From Paraburkholderia sediminicola (GTDB taxonomy: Bacteria; Pseudomonadota; Gammaproteobacteria; Burkholderiales; Burkholderiaceae), in NCBI RefSeq assembly GCF_902859805.1, contig NZ_CADIKC010000002.1, positions 248,001-312,000 of the forward strand: a stretch of DNA of 64,000 bases, read 5' to 3'. Position 1 is the stretch's first letter; every line of letters begins with the position of its first letter. The translations under genes were made by a program, and so were the position numbers. The notes under the pieces were generated by a model. It made no database searches. It saw nothing but the letters and a program-made list of their open reading frames with translations, and was not told the origin of the DNA. This document shows, piece after piece, positions 18,433 through 26,536 of this stretch.

Positions 18433-19410
18433 ATGAAGATCTGTATCTTCGGAGCAGGAGCGATTGGCGGTTTGATGGGCGTACAACTGGCGCGTGCCGG
18501 CGCGGATGTGAGCTTCGTCGCGCGCGGGGCGCACCTTGCTGCAATGCGAGAACACGGCGCACGCCTGATCATGGACGGCGAGACGATCAGCGCACCGGTA
18601 CGCTGCACGTCCGACCCGCGCGAACTCGGCGTACAAGACTTCGTGATCATCACGCTGAAGGCGCACTCGCTGCCCGGCGTAGTCGACGCGATGCAGCCGC
18701 TCCTCGGCAAACACACGGCCATCGTCACCGGCGTCAACGGCATTCCCTATTGGTACTTCTATCAGCACGGCGGAAAATTCGCCGGTACGCGCCTCGCCAG
18801 CATCGACCCGGACGGCAGCCAATGGACCAAACTCGGACCGGAACGCGCGATCGGCTGTGTGCTGTATCCTGCTGCGGAAATCGTCGAGCCGGGCGTCATC
18901 AAGCATGTGTACGGCAAGAAATTCCCGATCGGCGAGCCGAGCGGCGAACGCACGCCGCGTATTCAGCAATTGCACGAGATCATGCAGGCAGCGGGTTTCG
19001 ATGCGCCGATTCGCGACAACATCCGCGACGAAATCTGGCTCAAGCTGTGGGGCAACCTGTGCTTCAATCCGATCAGCGCATTGACCCACGCCACGCTCGA
19101 CATTCTCACCAGCGATCCCGGCACACGCGCGGTATCGCGCACGATGATGCTGGAAGCCAAGCGCATTGCGGATCAATTCGGCGTGCATTTCCGCGTAGAT
19201 GTGGAAAAACGCATCGACGGTGCGGGTGCGGTCGGCGCGCATAAGACCTCGACGCTGGTCGATCTGGAGAATCGCCGTCCGATGGAGATCGATCCGCTGT
19301 TGACGGTCGTGCAGGAAATGGGCCGTCTCGTTGCCGAGCCCACGCCGACTATCGATGTCGTGCTCGCCCTCATCAAGCTGCGCGAACGGATGGCATTGCA
19401 GGGCGATTGA
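18433..19410 (+). CDS. panE: 2-dehydropantoate 2-reductase family (ketopantoate reductase-like)
   Basis: A 325-residue NADPH-dependent enzyme. It has an N-terminal Rossmann fold with GAGAIGGLMG (residues 7-16), then TLKAH (catalytic-region lysine) and a helical C-terminal domain with DEIWLKLWGNLCFNPISALT, where the family's Lys/Asn catalytic residues sit. The classical reaction reduces ketopantoate to pantoate for vitamin B5. The location next to an ALDH and organic-acid genes, behind a motif shared with an antiporter, makes a catabolic 2-oxoacid reductase role possible. ATG 18433 is used because the Rossmann strand starts at once. Confidence 0.85.
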   Translation: MKICIFGAGAIGGLMGVQLARAGADVSFVARGAHLAAMREHGARLIMDGETISAPVRCTSDPRELGVQDFVIITLKAHSLPGVVDAMQPLLGKHTAIVTGVNGIPYWYFYQHGGKFAGTRLASIDPDGSQWTKLGPERAIGCVLYPAAEIVEPGVIKHVYGKKFPIGEPSGERTPRIQQLHEIMQAAGFDAPIRDNIRDEIWLKLWGNLCFNPISALTHATLDILTSDPGTRAVSRTMMLEAKRIADQFGVHFRVDVEKRIDGAGAVGAHKTSTLVDLENRRPMEIDPLLTVVQEMGRLVAEPTPTIDVVLALIKLRERMALQGD

Positions 19411-19463
19411 GATTGCGCGTCAACGCACGCTGCAGCTAATCTCTCTCACAAGCTTCAGTTCAG

Positions 19464-19498
19464 AAAAGGATCGAACGCCACGCGTTCGATCCTTTTTT
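19464..19498. terminator. Bidirectional terminator between convergent genes
   Basis: Stem AAAAGGATCGAACG (19464-19477) pairs with CGTTCGATCCTTTT, with T runs on both strands. It serves the panE-like gene (plus) and the ALDH gene (minus), which converge here. Confidence 0.85.
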
Positions 19499-19504
19499 AC
19501 TTCG

Positions 19505-20959
19505 CTATTGATCGATCGCAAGCCACACCGCCTTGGGCTCGGTGAAGTTCTCAATCGCCACGTCGCCGTGCTCGCGGCCAAAGCCCGAATCGCCGGAGCC
19601 GCCCCAAGGCAAGCGCACATCGGTATAACCGTAGGTATTGATCCATACGGTGCCCGCCTTCAGGTCACGCGCCACCCGATGCACGCGGCCGATATCCGCG
19701 CTCCATACGCCGGCTGCGAGGCTATACAAAGTGCCGTTAGCGATACGGATCGCATCGGCCTCATCGTTGAAGCGAATCACGCTCGCCACCGGCCCGAAGA
19801 TCTCCTCCTGCGAAATCCGCATTTCATGCTCGACGTTGGCAAACACCGTCGGCTCGACGAAAAAGCCGCGCTCGCCCACCCGTACGCCGCCAGTCACGAG
19901 CGATGCCCCTTCGGAGCGCCCTGTCTCGACATAGCCGAGCACGGTTTTCATCTGCGCGGCGGAGATAAGCGGACCCATCGACGTTTCGCGCGCAGCCGGA
20001 TCGCCGACCTTGATCGCCTTCGCACGCGCCGCGAGACGCTCGACCACTTCGTCATAGACGTCGCGATGAGCCAGAATGCGCGAGCCGGCCGAACATACCT
20101 GGCCAGTGTTGAAGAAAATCCCCGACGCCGCGGCTCGCACCGCATTGTCGAGATTCGCATCCGGGAAAATCAGGTTTGCCGACTTGCCGCCGAGTTCGAG
20201 CGTGACGCGCTTGAAGTTGCCGGCCGCGCCCTGCAGAATGCCGCGCCCCACGGAAGGCGAGCCCGTGAAGGTCACCTTGTCGACTCCGGGGTGCGCCACC
20301 AGCGCATCGCCAACCACTCGCCCTTTTCCGGTGACGATATTCAGTACTCCCGGCGGCACACCCGCCTCGAGCGCGAGTTCGCCGAGGCGCAACGCGGTCA
20401 GCGGCGTAATTTCCGCGGGCTTCACGATCAACGTGCAACCGCATGCCAGCGCGGGCGCGATTTTCCACATGCCGATCATCAGCGGGAAATTCCACGGCAC
20501 GATCGCGGCGACCACGCCGACCGGCTCGCGCAGCGTGTACGTCAAGGCATCGGGACGTACCGGCACCACCTGCCCATTGATCTTGTCGCACCAGCCTGCG
20601 TAGTATTCGAGCGTATCGATCGCCGCCGGAATATCCTGGCGCATTACCGCCGAGATGGGTTTGCCGGCGTCGAGGCTTTCGAGCGCCGCGAGTTCGTCCA
20701 GATTCGCGCGCATCAGACCGGCTAGACGCATCAGTATGCGGCCACGCTCGGCTGCTCGTATCGCGTTCCACACTTTCAATGCGGCACGCGCCGCGTGCAC
20801 TGCGGTATCGACATCGGCCGCGCTGCCTTGTGCAACCAGCGCGATCGGCTCTTCGGTCGCCGGATTGATGTCGATGGAATATTCGCCTGTGCCGGGCGGC
20901 AAACGCTTGCCGTCGATCAGCAAATCATGGCGCCTGAGGTCGGTTTCAGTTTCCATCAT
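19505..20959 (-). CDS. NAD(P)-dependent aldehyde dehydrogenase
   Basis: A 484-residue ALDH superfamily enzyme with VPWNFPLMIGMWK (cofactor-binding Asn/Lys region, ~155), FTGSPSVGRGI, catalytic glutamate motif LELGGKSA (~255) and catalytic cysteine in NTGQVCSAGSR (~290). It is close in pattern to betaine/gamma-aminobutyraldehyde dehydrogenases. AAGGAG lies just before ATG 20959. The start codon overlaps the end of the upstream LysR gene by 14 bases, so the two are co-transcribed and the regulator probably acts on this operon. The aldehyde substrate is unknown. Confidence 0.93.
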   Translation of the reverse strand: MMETETDLRRHDLLIDGKRLPPGTGEYSIDINPATEEPIALVAQGSAADVDTAVHAARAALKVWNAIRAAERGRILMRLAGLMRANLDELAALESLDAGKPISAVMRQDIPAAIDTLEYYAGWCDKINGQVVPVRPDALTYTLREPVGVVAAIVPWNFPLMIGMWKIAPALACGCTLIVKPAEITPLTALRLGELALEAGVPPGVLNIVTGKGRVVGDALVAHPGVDKVTFTGSPSVGRGILQGAAGNFKRVTLELGGKSANLIFPDANLDNAVRAAASGIFFNTGQVCSAGSRILAHRDVYDEVVERLAARAKAIKVGDPAARETSMGPLISAAQMKTVLGYVETGRSEGASLVTGGVRVGERGFFVEPTVFANVEHEMRISQEEIFGPVASVIRFNDEADAIRIANGTLYSLAAGVWSADIGRVHRVARDLKAGTVWINTYGYTDVRLPWGGSGDSGFGREHGDVAIENFTEPKAVWLAIDQ

Positions 20960-21926
20960 GAAGCTCCTTGCTTGGGATGTTGCGTGAGCTGACCGGCAGC
21001 GGATCGGCCGGCTCCGCGCCGGCGGCAGGCGAAGCCACCCCGGCGAGCGCTGCAAACTGCGCCCAGGCCGCTGCGGCGTTGGGTCTGAGGGAACGATTGC
21101 GACGATGCACGAGCAGCGTCATCAGATTCAACTCGGGAACGAGCGGCCGGCTCACTAGTGACGCGCCGGGCGCGGGCCAATGTCCATCGACGGGTAAGAC
21201 GCCAACGCCAAGGCCCAATTCGACCATGCGCGACACTGCCGCAACGTGGCCGAGTTCCTGCACGGGCCGTCGCTTCAGACCGTGCGAATTGAAGGCAAGA
21301 TCGAGCGCGGCGCGCACGCCGGCGTCGGCATTCAACGTGACGAGCGCCCACTCCTGCAACGCGCGCCATGCGACGCTGGCTTGCCGCGCCAGCGGATGCG
21401 CGGGCGGCATCACCACATGCAGCGGCGTGGTGAACACCACTTGCGCGTGCAACTGATCGTTCGCCAAAGGCTCCGCCACCGAGACCACGCCGAAGTCCAC
21501 TTCCCCCTGCTCGACGCTCGCGAGCACGCCGCTTTGCGATTGATCCCTGACGGACACGATCAGCTCGGGAAACGCTGTCGCGCAACGCGCCAGCCCCTGC
21601 GCCACCCAGCTTGACGACAACACGGGATTGCTCGCCAGCACGACTACGCCAGTGTGTCCGTCGTAAGCGGCACGCTCCTCGCGCAGCGTCAATTCGATTT
21701 CGTCGAGCAGGCGGCCGATTCTGCGCTCGAGACTCGCGCCCGCATGAGTCAGTTCTACCTGCCGCGTGGTACGGTCGAACAGCTTCAATTCAACAGCGTC
21801 TTCAAGTTCACGCACGCAGCGGCTCACCGCCGACTGCGTCAGATCGAACTCGCGCGCCGCGCGCGTAAAGCTCCGTTCACGCGCGACGGCGACAAACACC
21901 TTGAGTTGCTGCAACGAAACATTCAT
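20946..21926 (-). CDS. LysR-type transcriptional regulator
   Basis: 326 residues. The winged HTH occupies ~1-60 (LQQLKVFVAVARERSFTRAAREFDLTQ then SAVSRCVRELE), followed by the effector-binding domain (~90-300, VSVRDQSQSGVLASVEQGEVDFGVV). The C-terminal ~25 residues are Ala/Pro-rich and dispensable-looking. It overlaps and lies upstream of the ALDH gene on the same strand, an unusual head-to-tail arrangement for LysR regulators, which are mostly divergent from their targets. Confidence 0.92.
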   Translation of the reverse strand: MNVSLQQLKVFVAVARERSFTRAAREFDLTQSAVSRCVRELEDAVELKLFDRTTRQVELTHAGASLERRIGRLLDEIELTLREERAAYDGHTGVVVLASNPVLSSSWVAQGLARCATAFPELIVSVRDQSQSGVLASVEQGEVDFGVVSVAEPLANDQLHAQVVFTTPLHVVMPPAHPLARQASVAWRALQEWALVTLNADAGVRAALDLAFNSHGLKRRPVQELGHVAAVSRMVELGLGVGVLPVDGHWPAPGASLVSRPLVPELNLMTLLVHRRNRSLRPNAAAAWAQFAALAGVASPAAGAEPADPLPVSSRNIPSKELHDGN

Positions 21927-21956
21927 AACGTTACTGCCGGGTGTGGGTAGGTCACC

Positions 21957-23297
21957 CTATTCCCCTGTCTGCTCAGGCCAGTGGCTAAGCCGCGAAGCCT
22001 TGCTGCCGGCAACGGCCAGCACGCCCTGGGGTTCGTTGTGCGCTTCGATCCAGCGCGAGCGCATGGGCGCAAGAATAAACTTCGCCGAAACGCCCGCGGC
22101 GATCGTGACGACGGCGGACACGATAAAGACGAGACTCCAGCCGCCCGTGGCCGACAGCACCGAAGCAATCGGCACCAGCAGCGAGGCCGTGCCCTTCGCG
22201 GTGTACAGCGTGCCCGCATTGGCCGCCGCATATTTGCTGCCGAAGGTATCGGCGCAAATCGCCGGGAAGATCGAGAAAATTTCGCCCCAGAACAGGAAGA
22301 TCAACGCGGCGAACGTCATGAACGCATACGGGTTGGTGCCGTACTGCATGAGGCCGAGCAATGCGAGACCCTCGCCGATGAAGATCACGAACATCGTGTT
22401 CTCACGACCGAGTTTGTCGGAGATAAAACCGCACAGCGGACGGGTAAAGCCGTTGCAGATATTGTCGATGGAAAGCGTGGCCGTGAGCAGCGGCAGCGTC
22501 ATGCCGAAGATCGTCATCGGAATGCGTGCAAGCCCCCAGTCTTTGGCGATCGGACCGATTTGCGCGGTCGCCATCAGGCCGCCCGCCGCCACCGCGACAA
22601 ACGAAACGTAGATCACCCAGAACACCGGTGTCTTGATCATCTGCCCCGGTGTGTAATCGACCTTGGTGACCGCGAACTTCTTCTTCGGTGCAGCTTGCTG
22701 GCGCAAGTTCGGTTTTTTCAACAGCAGCGCGAGCAAAAGTATGCTGACGCCCTGCAGGATTCCGAAGAAAAAGAAGGTGTGCTCGTAGCCCGAGCGCGTG
22801 ATCATGTTGGCGATCGGAATGACCGTGACGGCCGCGCCCGCGCCAAAACCTGCAGCCGTCAAACCGGCCGCAAGACCACGGCGATCCGGAAACCACTTCA
22901 ACGCGTTGCCGACACAGGTACCGTACACGCCGCCTGCGCCGATCCCGGCAATGACCGCTGACACATACAGCATCGGCAAGGTCGTCGCATACGAATTGAT
23001 CACCCACGCGAGGCCGGCGCATACCGCGCCGCCCGCGACTACCGGGCGCGGTCCGAATTTATCGACCAGCCAGCCTTCCACCGGCACGAGCCACGTTTCT
23101 GTGAGAATGAAAATAGCGAACGCGAGCTGAATGGACGCTTCACCCCAGTGATGCCGCGAATTCATCGGCGTGACGAACAACGTCCATGCGTATTGCAGAT
23201 TGGCTACCAATGCCATGCACATCATGCCGATGACGAGTTGCCACCAGCGGTTCGCCCAGAATACGCGAGTCGTGGTCTGCCGATTGATATCGTCCAT
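21957..23297 (-). CDS. MFS transporter, oxalate/formate antiporter (OFA) family
   Basis: A 446-residue, twelve-helix transporter. WRW-type N-terminus, GWLVDKFGPRP (loop 2-3 signature), GIGAGGVYGTCVGNALKWFPDRRGLAAG (OFA hallmark: N-x-x-x-K-W-F-P-D-R-R-G) and FGSKYAAANAGTLYTAKG in the C-terminal half. Members exchange dicarboxylates and monocarboxylates such as oxalate for formate. It is divergent from the LysR gene at 23671, with a 373-bp gap containing the shared 39-bp motif. No small-subunit ORF follows it, unlike the second OFA gene in this window. Confidence 0.9.
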   Translation of the reverse strand: MDDINRQTTTRVFWANRWWQLVIGMMCMALVANLQYAWTLFVTPMNSRHHWGEASIQLAFAIFILTETWLVPVEGWLVDKFGPRPVVAGGAVCAGLAWVINSYATTLPMLYVSAVIAGIGAGGVYGTCVGNALKWFPDRRGLAAGLTAAGFGAGAAVTVIPIANMITRSGYEHTFFFFGILQGVSILLLALLLKKPNLRQQAAPKKKFAVTKVDYTPGQMIKTPVFWVIYVSFVAVAAGGLMATAQIGPIAKDWGLARIPMTIFGMTLPLLTATLSIDNICNGFTRPLCGFISDKLGRENTMFVIFIGEGLALLGLMQYGTNPYAFMTFAALIFLFWGEIFSIFPAICADTFGSKYAAANAGTLYTAKGTASLLVPIASVLSATGGWSLVFIVSAVVTIAAGVSAKFILAPMRSRWIEAHNEPQGVLAVAGSKASRLSHWPEQTGE

Positions 23298-23670
23298 GAA
23301 CCTTGTCTCCGCTATTTATTGAGTGCGGCCGGCCGTCACGCCGCACTGTATGCGTCTCACCTTGTACTTATGCTCCGAACAGCGTTGCCATTCGGGAATA
23401 TTTAATATTTGCGTCTTTAATTCGAATTCTTTAAGGCCTGTTCCTGCCTGAATCACCGTTTTTCAGACGATTTCTTTATTCCGATCAATTAAGTATTAGC
23501 GCTGTATCGGTGTTTCTCCGCCTCCCCTGCCATGCCTCGAATCCAAGCGTTAACCCGAATGCAGCGCCGGCAATTGCGCTTCTTATACAGCCTCATGCTA
23601 GGGTCATTGCTGAATAACTAATAATTAAAGTTTGTTATTATGTCGATTCATGTTTGCTTATACATCGGCC
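23298..23670. other. Divergent promoter region between OFA antiporter and LysR genes
   Basis: AT-rich compared with its neighbours. It contains an AATTCGAATT palindrome (about 23419-23428) near the antiporter side. The conserved 39-bp motif lies on the minus strand at 23595-23633, overlapped by arms AATAAC (23613-23618) and GTTATT (23634-23639). The position, just before the LysR start, is right for autoregulation plus control of the antiporter. Confidence 0.5.
23595..23633 (-). promoter_or_regulatory. Shared 39-bp motif, copy 3 (LysR/antiporter intergenic region)
   Basis: Read on the minus strand: AAACTTTAATT (23633-23623), ATT-x-A and then CCCTAGCAT, with the same 33-base offset between the AAACT and TA blocks as in copies 1 and 2. 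It is the weakest copy in the last block (TAGCAT in place of TATGCT). Confidence 0.55.
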
Positions 23671-24618
23671 ATGACGATGCGCAATGCCACTCTGCGGCAA
23701 TTGAAGGTCTTTGAAACGGTAGCGCGCCACCTCAGCTTCTCGCGCGCCGCGGAAGAATTGCATCTGACGCAGCCCGCCGTCTCCACTCAGGTGCGGCAAC
23801 TCGAGGAGCACGCAGGGCTGCCTCTGTTCGAGCAGCTCGGCAAAAAAATCTATCTGACGCCGGCCGGCACCGAGATGCTTCACTACAGCCGCGCGATCAT
23901 TCAGCAGTTCCACGAAGTCGACGAGGCGATGAGTCAGCTCAAGGGCGTCTCCGGCGGCAAGCTGAACGTCGCTGTGATCAGCGCCGGCGACTACTTTTTC
24001 CCGCGCCTGCTCGCAGAATTCACGCGGCGTTACGCGGGCGTCGTACTCAATCTTGCCGTCCACAATCGCGCGGAACTCTTGCATCAACTCGCGACCAACC
24101 AGACCGATCTCGCCGTGATGGTGCGGCCGCCGCACGAAACCGACGCGACCAACGAACCGTTCGCGCCGCACCCTTACGTGATCGTGGCGGCGCCCACGCA
24201 TCCGCTCGCGCACAAACGCAACATCAAGATGAGCCAGTTGGCGGGCGAGGCTTTCATCGTGCGCGAACGCGGCTCGGATACCTGGAATTCGATGGAAGAA
24301 GGCTTCGCCGGCCGCCTTGCCAATCTGAAGATCGCGATGGAGATCAAGAGCACCGAAACGATCAAGCAGGCGGTGATCGCCGGCATGGGCATCGCGTTCC
24401 TGTCCGCGCATACGATCAGCCTCGAGTTGCAGCTCGGCCATCTGGTCGTGCTCGACGTCGAAAGTTTTCCCGTCATGCTCAACTGGTACGTCGTGCATCG
24501 GAAGAACAAGCGCCTGCCACCAGTTGCGGTCGCCTTCAAGCGCTTCCTGATGGAGGAAGGCGCGGGGCTTATCGAGAAGATCACCCGCGTGAAGGAATTG
24601 AGCGTCTATAAGCAGTAG
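23671..24618 (+). CDS. LysR-type transcriptional regulator (CbbR-like)
   Basis: About 315 residues. The HTH (ATLRQLKVFETVARHLSFSRA then LTQPAVSTQVRQLEEHAG) and the following LFEQLGKKIYLTPAGTEM match the CbbR/CysB-like branch of LysR regulators. The effector domain is complete to the C-terminus. Start is uncertain: ATG 23671 is chosen, with ATG 23650 and TTG 23632 upstream in frame and none with a clear Shine-Dalgarno. It is divergent from the OFA antiporter and has conserved sites on both sides, so it is the best candidate to bind the 39-bp motif. Confidence 0.9.
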   Translation: MTMRNATLRQLKVFETVARHLSFSRAAEELHLTQPAVSTQVRQLEEHAGLPLFEQLGKKIYLTPAGTEMLHYSRAIIQQFHEVDEAMSQLKGVSGGKLNVAVISAGDYFFPRLLAEFTRRYAGVVLNLAVHNRAELLHQLATNQTDLAVMVRPPHETDATNEPFAPHPYVIVAAPTHPLAHKRNIKMSQLAGEAFIVRERGSDTWNSMEEGFAGRLANLKIAMEIKSTETIKQAVIAGMGIAFLSAHTISLELQLGHLVVLDVESFPVMLNWYVVHRKNKRLPPVAVAFKRFLMEEGAGLIEKITRVKELSVYKQ

Positions 24619-24635
24619 GCTATGGAAAGCCAATG

Positions 24636-24674
24636 AAACTTTAACTATTGCGGATTGATCAGTATCCCTATGCT
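24636..24674 (+). promoter_or_regulatory. Shared 39-bp motif, copy 2 (upstream of small gene at 24727)
   Basis: AAACTTTAACT at 24636-24646, ATTGA at 24654-24658 and TATGCT at 24669-24674. It matches copy 1 at every one of these blocks with equal spacing. It lies directly after the LysR stop codon and ~50 bases before ATG 24727. Confidence 0.6.
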
Positions 24675-24726
24675 GCAAGTGAGTTCTCTCTTTAGTTCTC
24701 TCACCTGTCAGCCCAGGAGGCCGATC

Positions 24727-25032
24727 ATGAACCACGCTGCGGTTGAGTCTCACGCCAGCACACGTACTGCACGCGCCACCGCGAACAATCCCGACGACGC
24801 CCATCTGAGCGCGTTCAACGCGGCGTTCAGCGACCTCGGCCTGCGGTTCCGCTGGGACCAGGCCACACTCGATGTGCTGAAGGAATTCAACAGCGAAGCG
24901 GCGCGCATCACCGCGTACATCGAGCGGTTTCACGCACATCTTCACAGCGCGTACGACGCCGAGTTTCTCGCCCAGATGATCCTGAGCAAGAAAGCCAGGT
25001 ACTACAGCGAATTCGCGTCGGCCGGCGAATAA
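24727..25032 (+). CDS. Small soluble protein, unknown function
   Basis: 101 residues with a strong AGGAGG ribosome-binding site 6 bases before the ATG. The N-terminal ~25 residues are polar and Thr/Ala-rich. The rest is helical (LSAFNAAFSDLGLRFRWDQAT, then YIERFHAHLHSAYDAEFLAQMI) with several His and aromatic residues. No known domain. It carries a copy of the motif shared with the panE-like and antiporter promoters, so it probably belongs to the same LysR regulon. Confidence 0.7.
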   Translation: MNHAAVESHASTRTARATANNPDDAHLSAFNAAFSDLGLRFRWDQATLDVLKEFNSEAARITAYIERFHAHLHSAYDAEFLAQMILSKKARYYSEFASAGE

Positions 25033-25091
25033 GCGCTTCGGCGGAACGATTCCGCCGCTCGCCCTGCTCGCCGCCCGGCGCATTGGTGTAT

Positions 25092-25736
25092 TCATCTTTG
25101 GCGGCACATTGCACGGTGGGTGACGCGTTGGCGGACAAGCCTGCGCTTTTGTACGCCCACCGTTCCAGTGTTATGCCAGCCGCACCGGTGCCGGTATGCG
25201 GCCGCGCGCACCATGCCGGGCGTTATCTCGCGCAGCGCCCACGCCTGCTCCTCGCCGCCATGCCATTCGATGCGCGCCAGCAACCCGCGCTGCTCCAGCG
25301 CAAATCCATCACAACGTCCCGCAAACGCATGGCAGTGTGAATCGCGATCGTTCGAGTACGCACGGCTGGTCATCAGATGCGTGCCTAGCGCAACGGCCAG
25401 CACGCTCATCGCAAGCAGCGCGGCGAGTCCGAACGGCTGCGCCTGCTCCGTGACGAAGCCATAACCGAGCCAGCCGCACAGCAAAAGCGCCGAGACGTTG
25501 ACAATGCCATGCCCCGGACGCGCGACTCTACTCAGGTCCAGCATGCCACGCAGTTTGCAGAATGCAATGGCAGAGGTGGCGAAAACCAGCGCGCCAATAA
25601 AGACCGCGGCATAGAGCTCGATACGCTCGACATTCGCCTGCACCGCCGCCGACAGGTAGCACGCAAACCCGCTCACCATGACGGCGAGCCCCGTGCCACT
25701 GCCGAGCAACGCAACGAGCCGCGGCCGTCGCGTCAT
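25092..25736 (-). CDS. Hypothetical four-helix membrane protein with a soluble tail
   Basis: 214 residues. The N-terminal ~125 hold about four hydrophobic helices (LVALLGSGTGLAVMVSGFAC; LYAAVFIGALVFATSAIAF; VNVSALLLCGWLGYGF; LAALLAMSVLAVALGTHLM). The last ~90 residues are soluble, Cys/His/Arg-rich and unlike any domain I know. Its ATG overlaps the stop of the FAH gene by 4 bases, which supports a real, translationally coupled gene. The tail may be partly out-of-family. Confidence 0.5.
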   Translation of the reverse strand: MTRRPRLVALLGSGTGLAVMVSGFACYLSAAVQANVERIELYAAVFIGALVFATSAIAFCKLRGMLDLSRVARPGHGIVNVSALLLCGWLGYGFVTEQAQPFGLAALLAMSVLAVALGTHLMTSRAYSNDRDSHCHAFAGRCDGFALEQRGLLARIEWHGGEEQAWALREITPGMVRAAAYRHRCGWHNTGTVGVQKRRLVRQRVTHRAMCRQR

Positions 25737-26518
25737 AGCGCTATCTCACACACAGCGCTCAAGGTATTGCTCAACGTGCCGATCCCCTCGATTGAGATCG
25801 TCACGGTCGCGCCGTCCTTGATCGAGCCGACGCCGACCGACGTGCCGCACGCAATCACATCCCCCGGTTCGAGCGTTAAGTCTTGTGAAATCAGACTCAC
25901 CTGCTCCGCAGGTGAAAACACCATATCGGCAAGCGGATAGTTCTGCCGCTCCACCCCGTCGAGCATCGTCACGAGACGTGCCGAATGCCAGTCAAAACCG
26001 GAGACGATCGAGGGTCCAATACAGCAGAACGTATCGAAGCCCTTCGCGCGGCACCATTGCGGAAAGTGCGGGTTCTCGTTCAGCAGATCGGCAGCGGTCA
26101 CGTCGTTGACCAGCGTGTAGCCGAAAATCGATTCCGCGGCCTCTTCGACACTCGCGTCGCGACAGCGCCGCCCAATCACGATACCGAGTTCGCCTTCGTA
26201 GACGATCTTGCCCGCGTAACTAAGCGGCCGACGGATCGGTTCACCCGAACCGATCACCGATCCCGCCGGCTTCAGCAGAAATAGCGGATGCGCCGGCACG
26301 GGTTTGTCGAGCTTCGCCGCGAGCGCGTGAAAGTTATTCCACAACGCGACGATCTTGCCGGGCGCACAAGGCGCGAGCGGCGTGAGCGCGCGTGTCGACA
26401 ACACCGCCCCGGTCGGCACGGGTTGATCGAGACTTTCGTACTCGTGCAGATAACCGCCTTCCACCCGGCCGAACACGACACCACCGTCGCTCGACATGAA
26501 ACGCATCCACGTATCCAT
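25733..26518 (-). CDS. Fumarylacetoacetate hydrolase family protein
   Basis: 261 residues. The C-terminal FAH fold is evident from KIVYEGELGIVIGRRCRD (metal-binding E-x-E at ~109-111), GYTLVNDVTAADL (metal Asp) and LEPGDVIACGTSVGVG. Family members hydrolyse or decarboxylate 2,4-diketo or 2-hydroxy-dienoic acids and some oxaloacetate-type acids, using Mg2+. It lies just downstream of a formyl-CoA:oxalate CoA-transferase gene on the same strand (18-bp gap), so a dicarboxylate-related substrate is reasonable but unproven. Confidence 0.88.
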   Translation of the reverse strand: MDTWMRFMSSDGGVVFGRVEGGYLHEYESLDQPVPTGAVLSTRALTPLAPCAPGKIVALWNNFHALAAKLDKPVPAHPLFLLKPAGSVIGSGEPIRRPLSYAGKIVYEGELGIVIGRRCRDASVEEAAESIFGYTLVNDVTAADLLNENPHFPQWCRAKGFDTFCCIGPSIVSGFDWHSARLVTMLDGVERQNYPLADMVFSPAEQVSLISQDLTLEPGDVIACGTSVGVGSIKDGATVTISIEGIGTLSNTLSAVCEIAL

Positions 26519-26536
26519 ACATCGCTCCTTGAGCTC

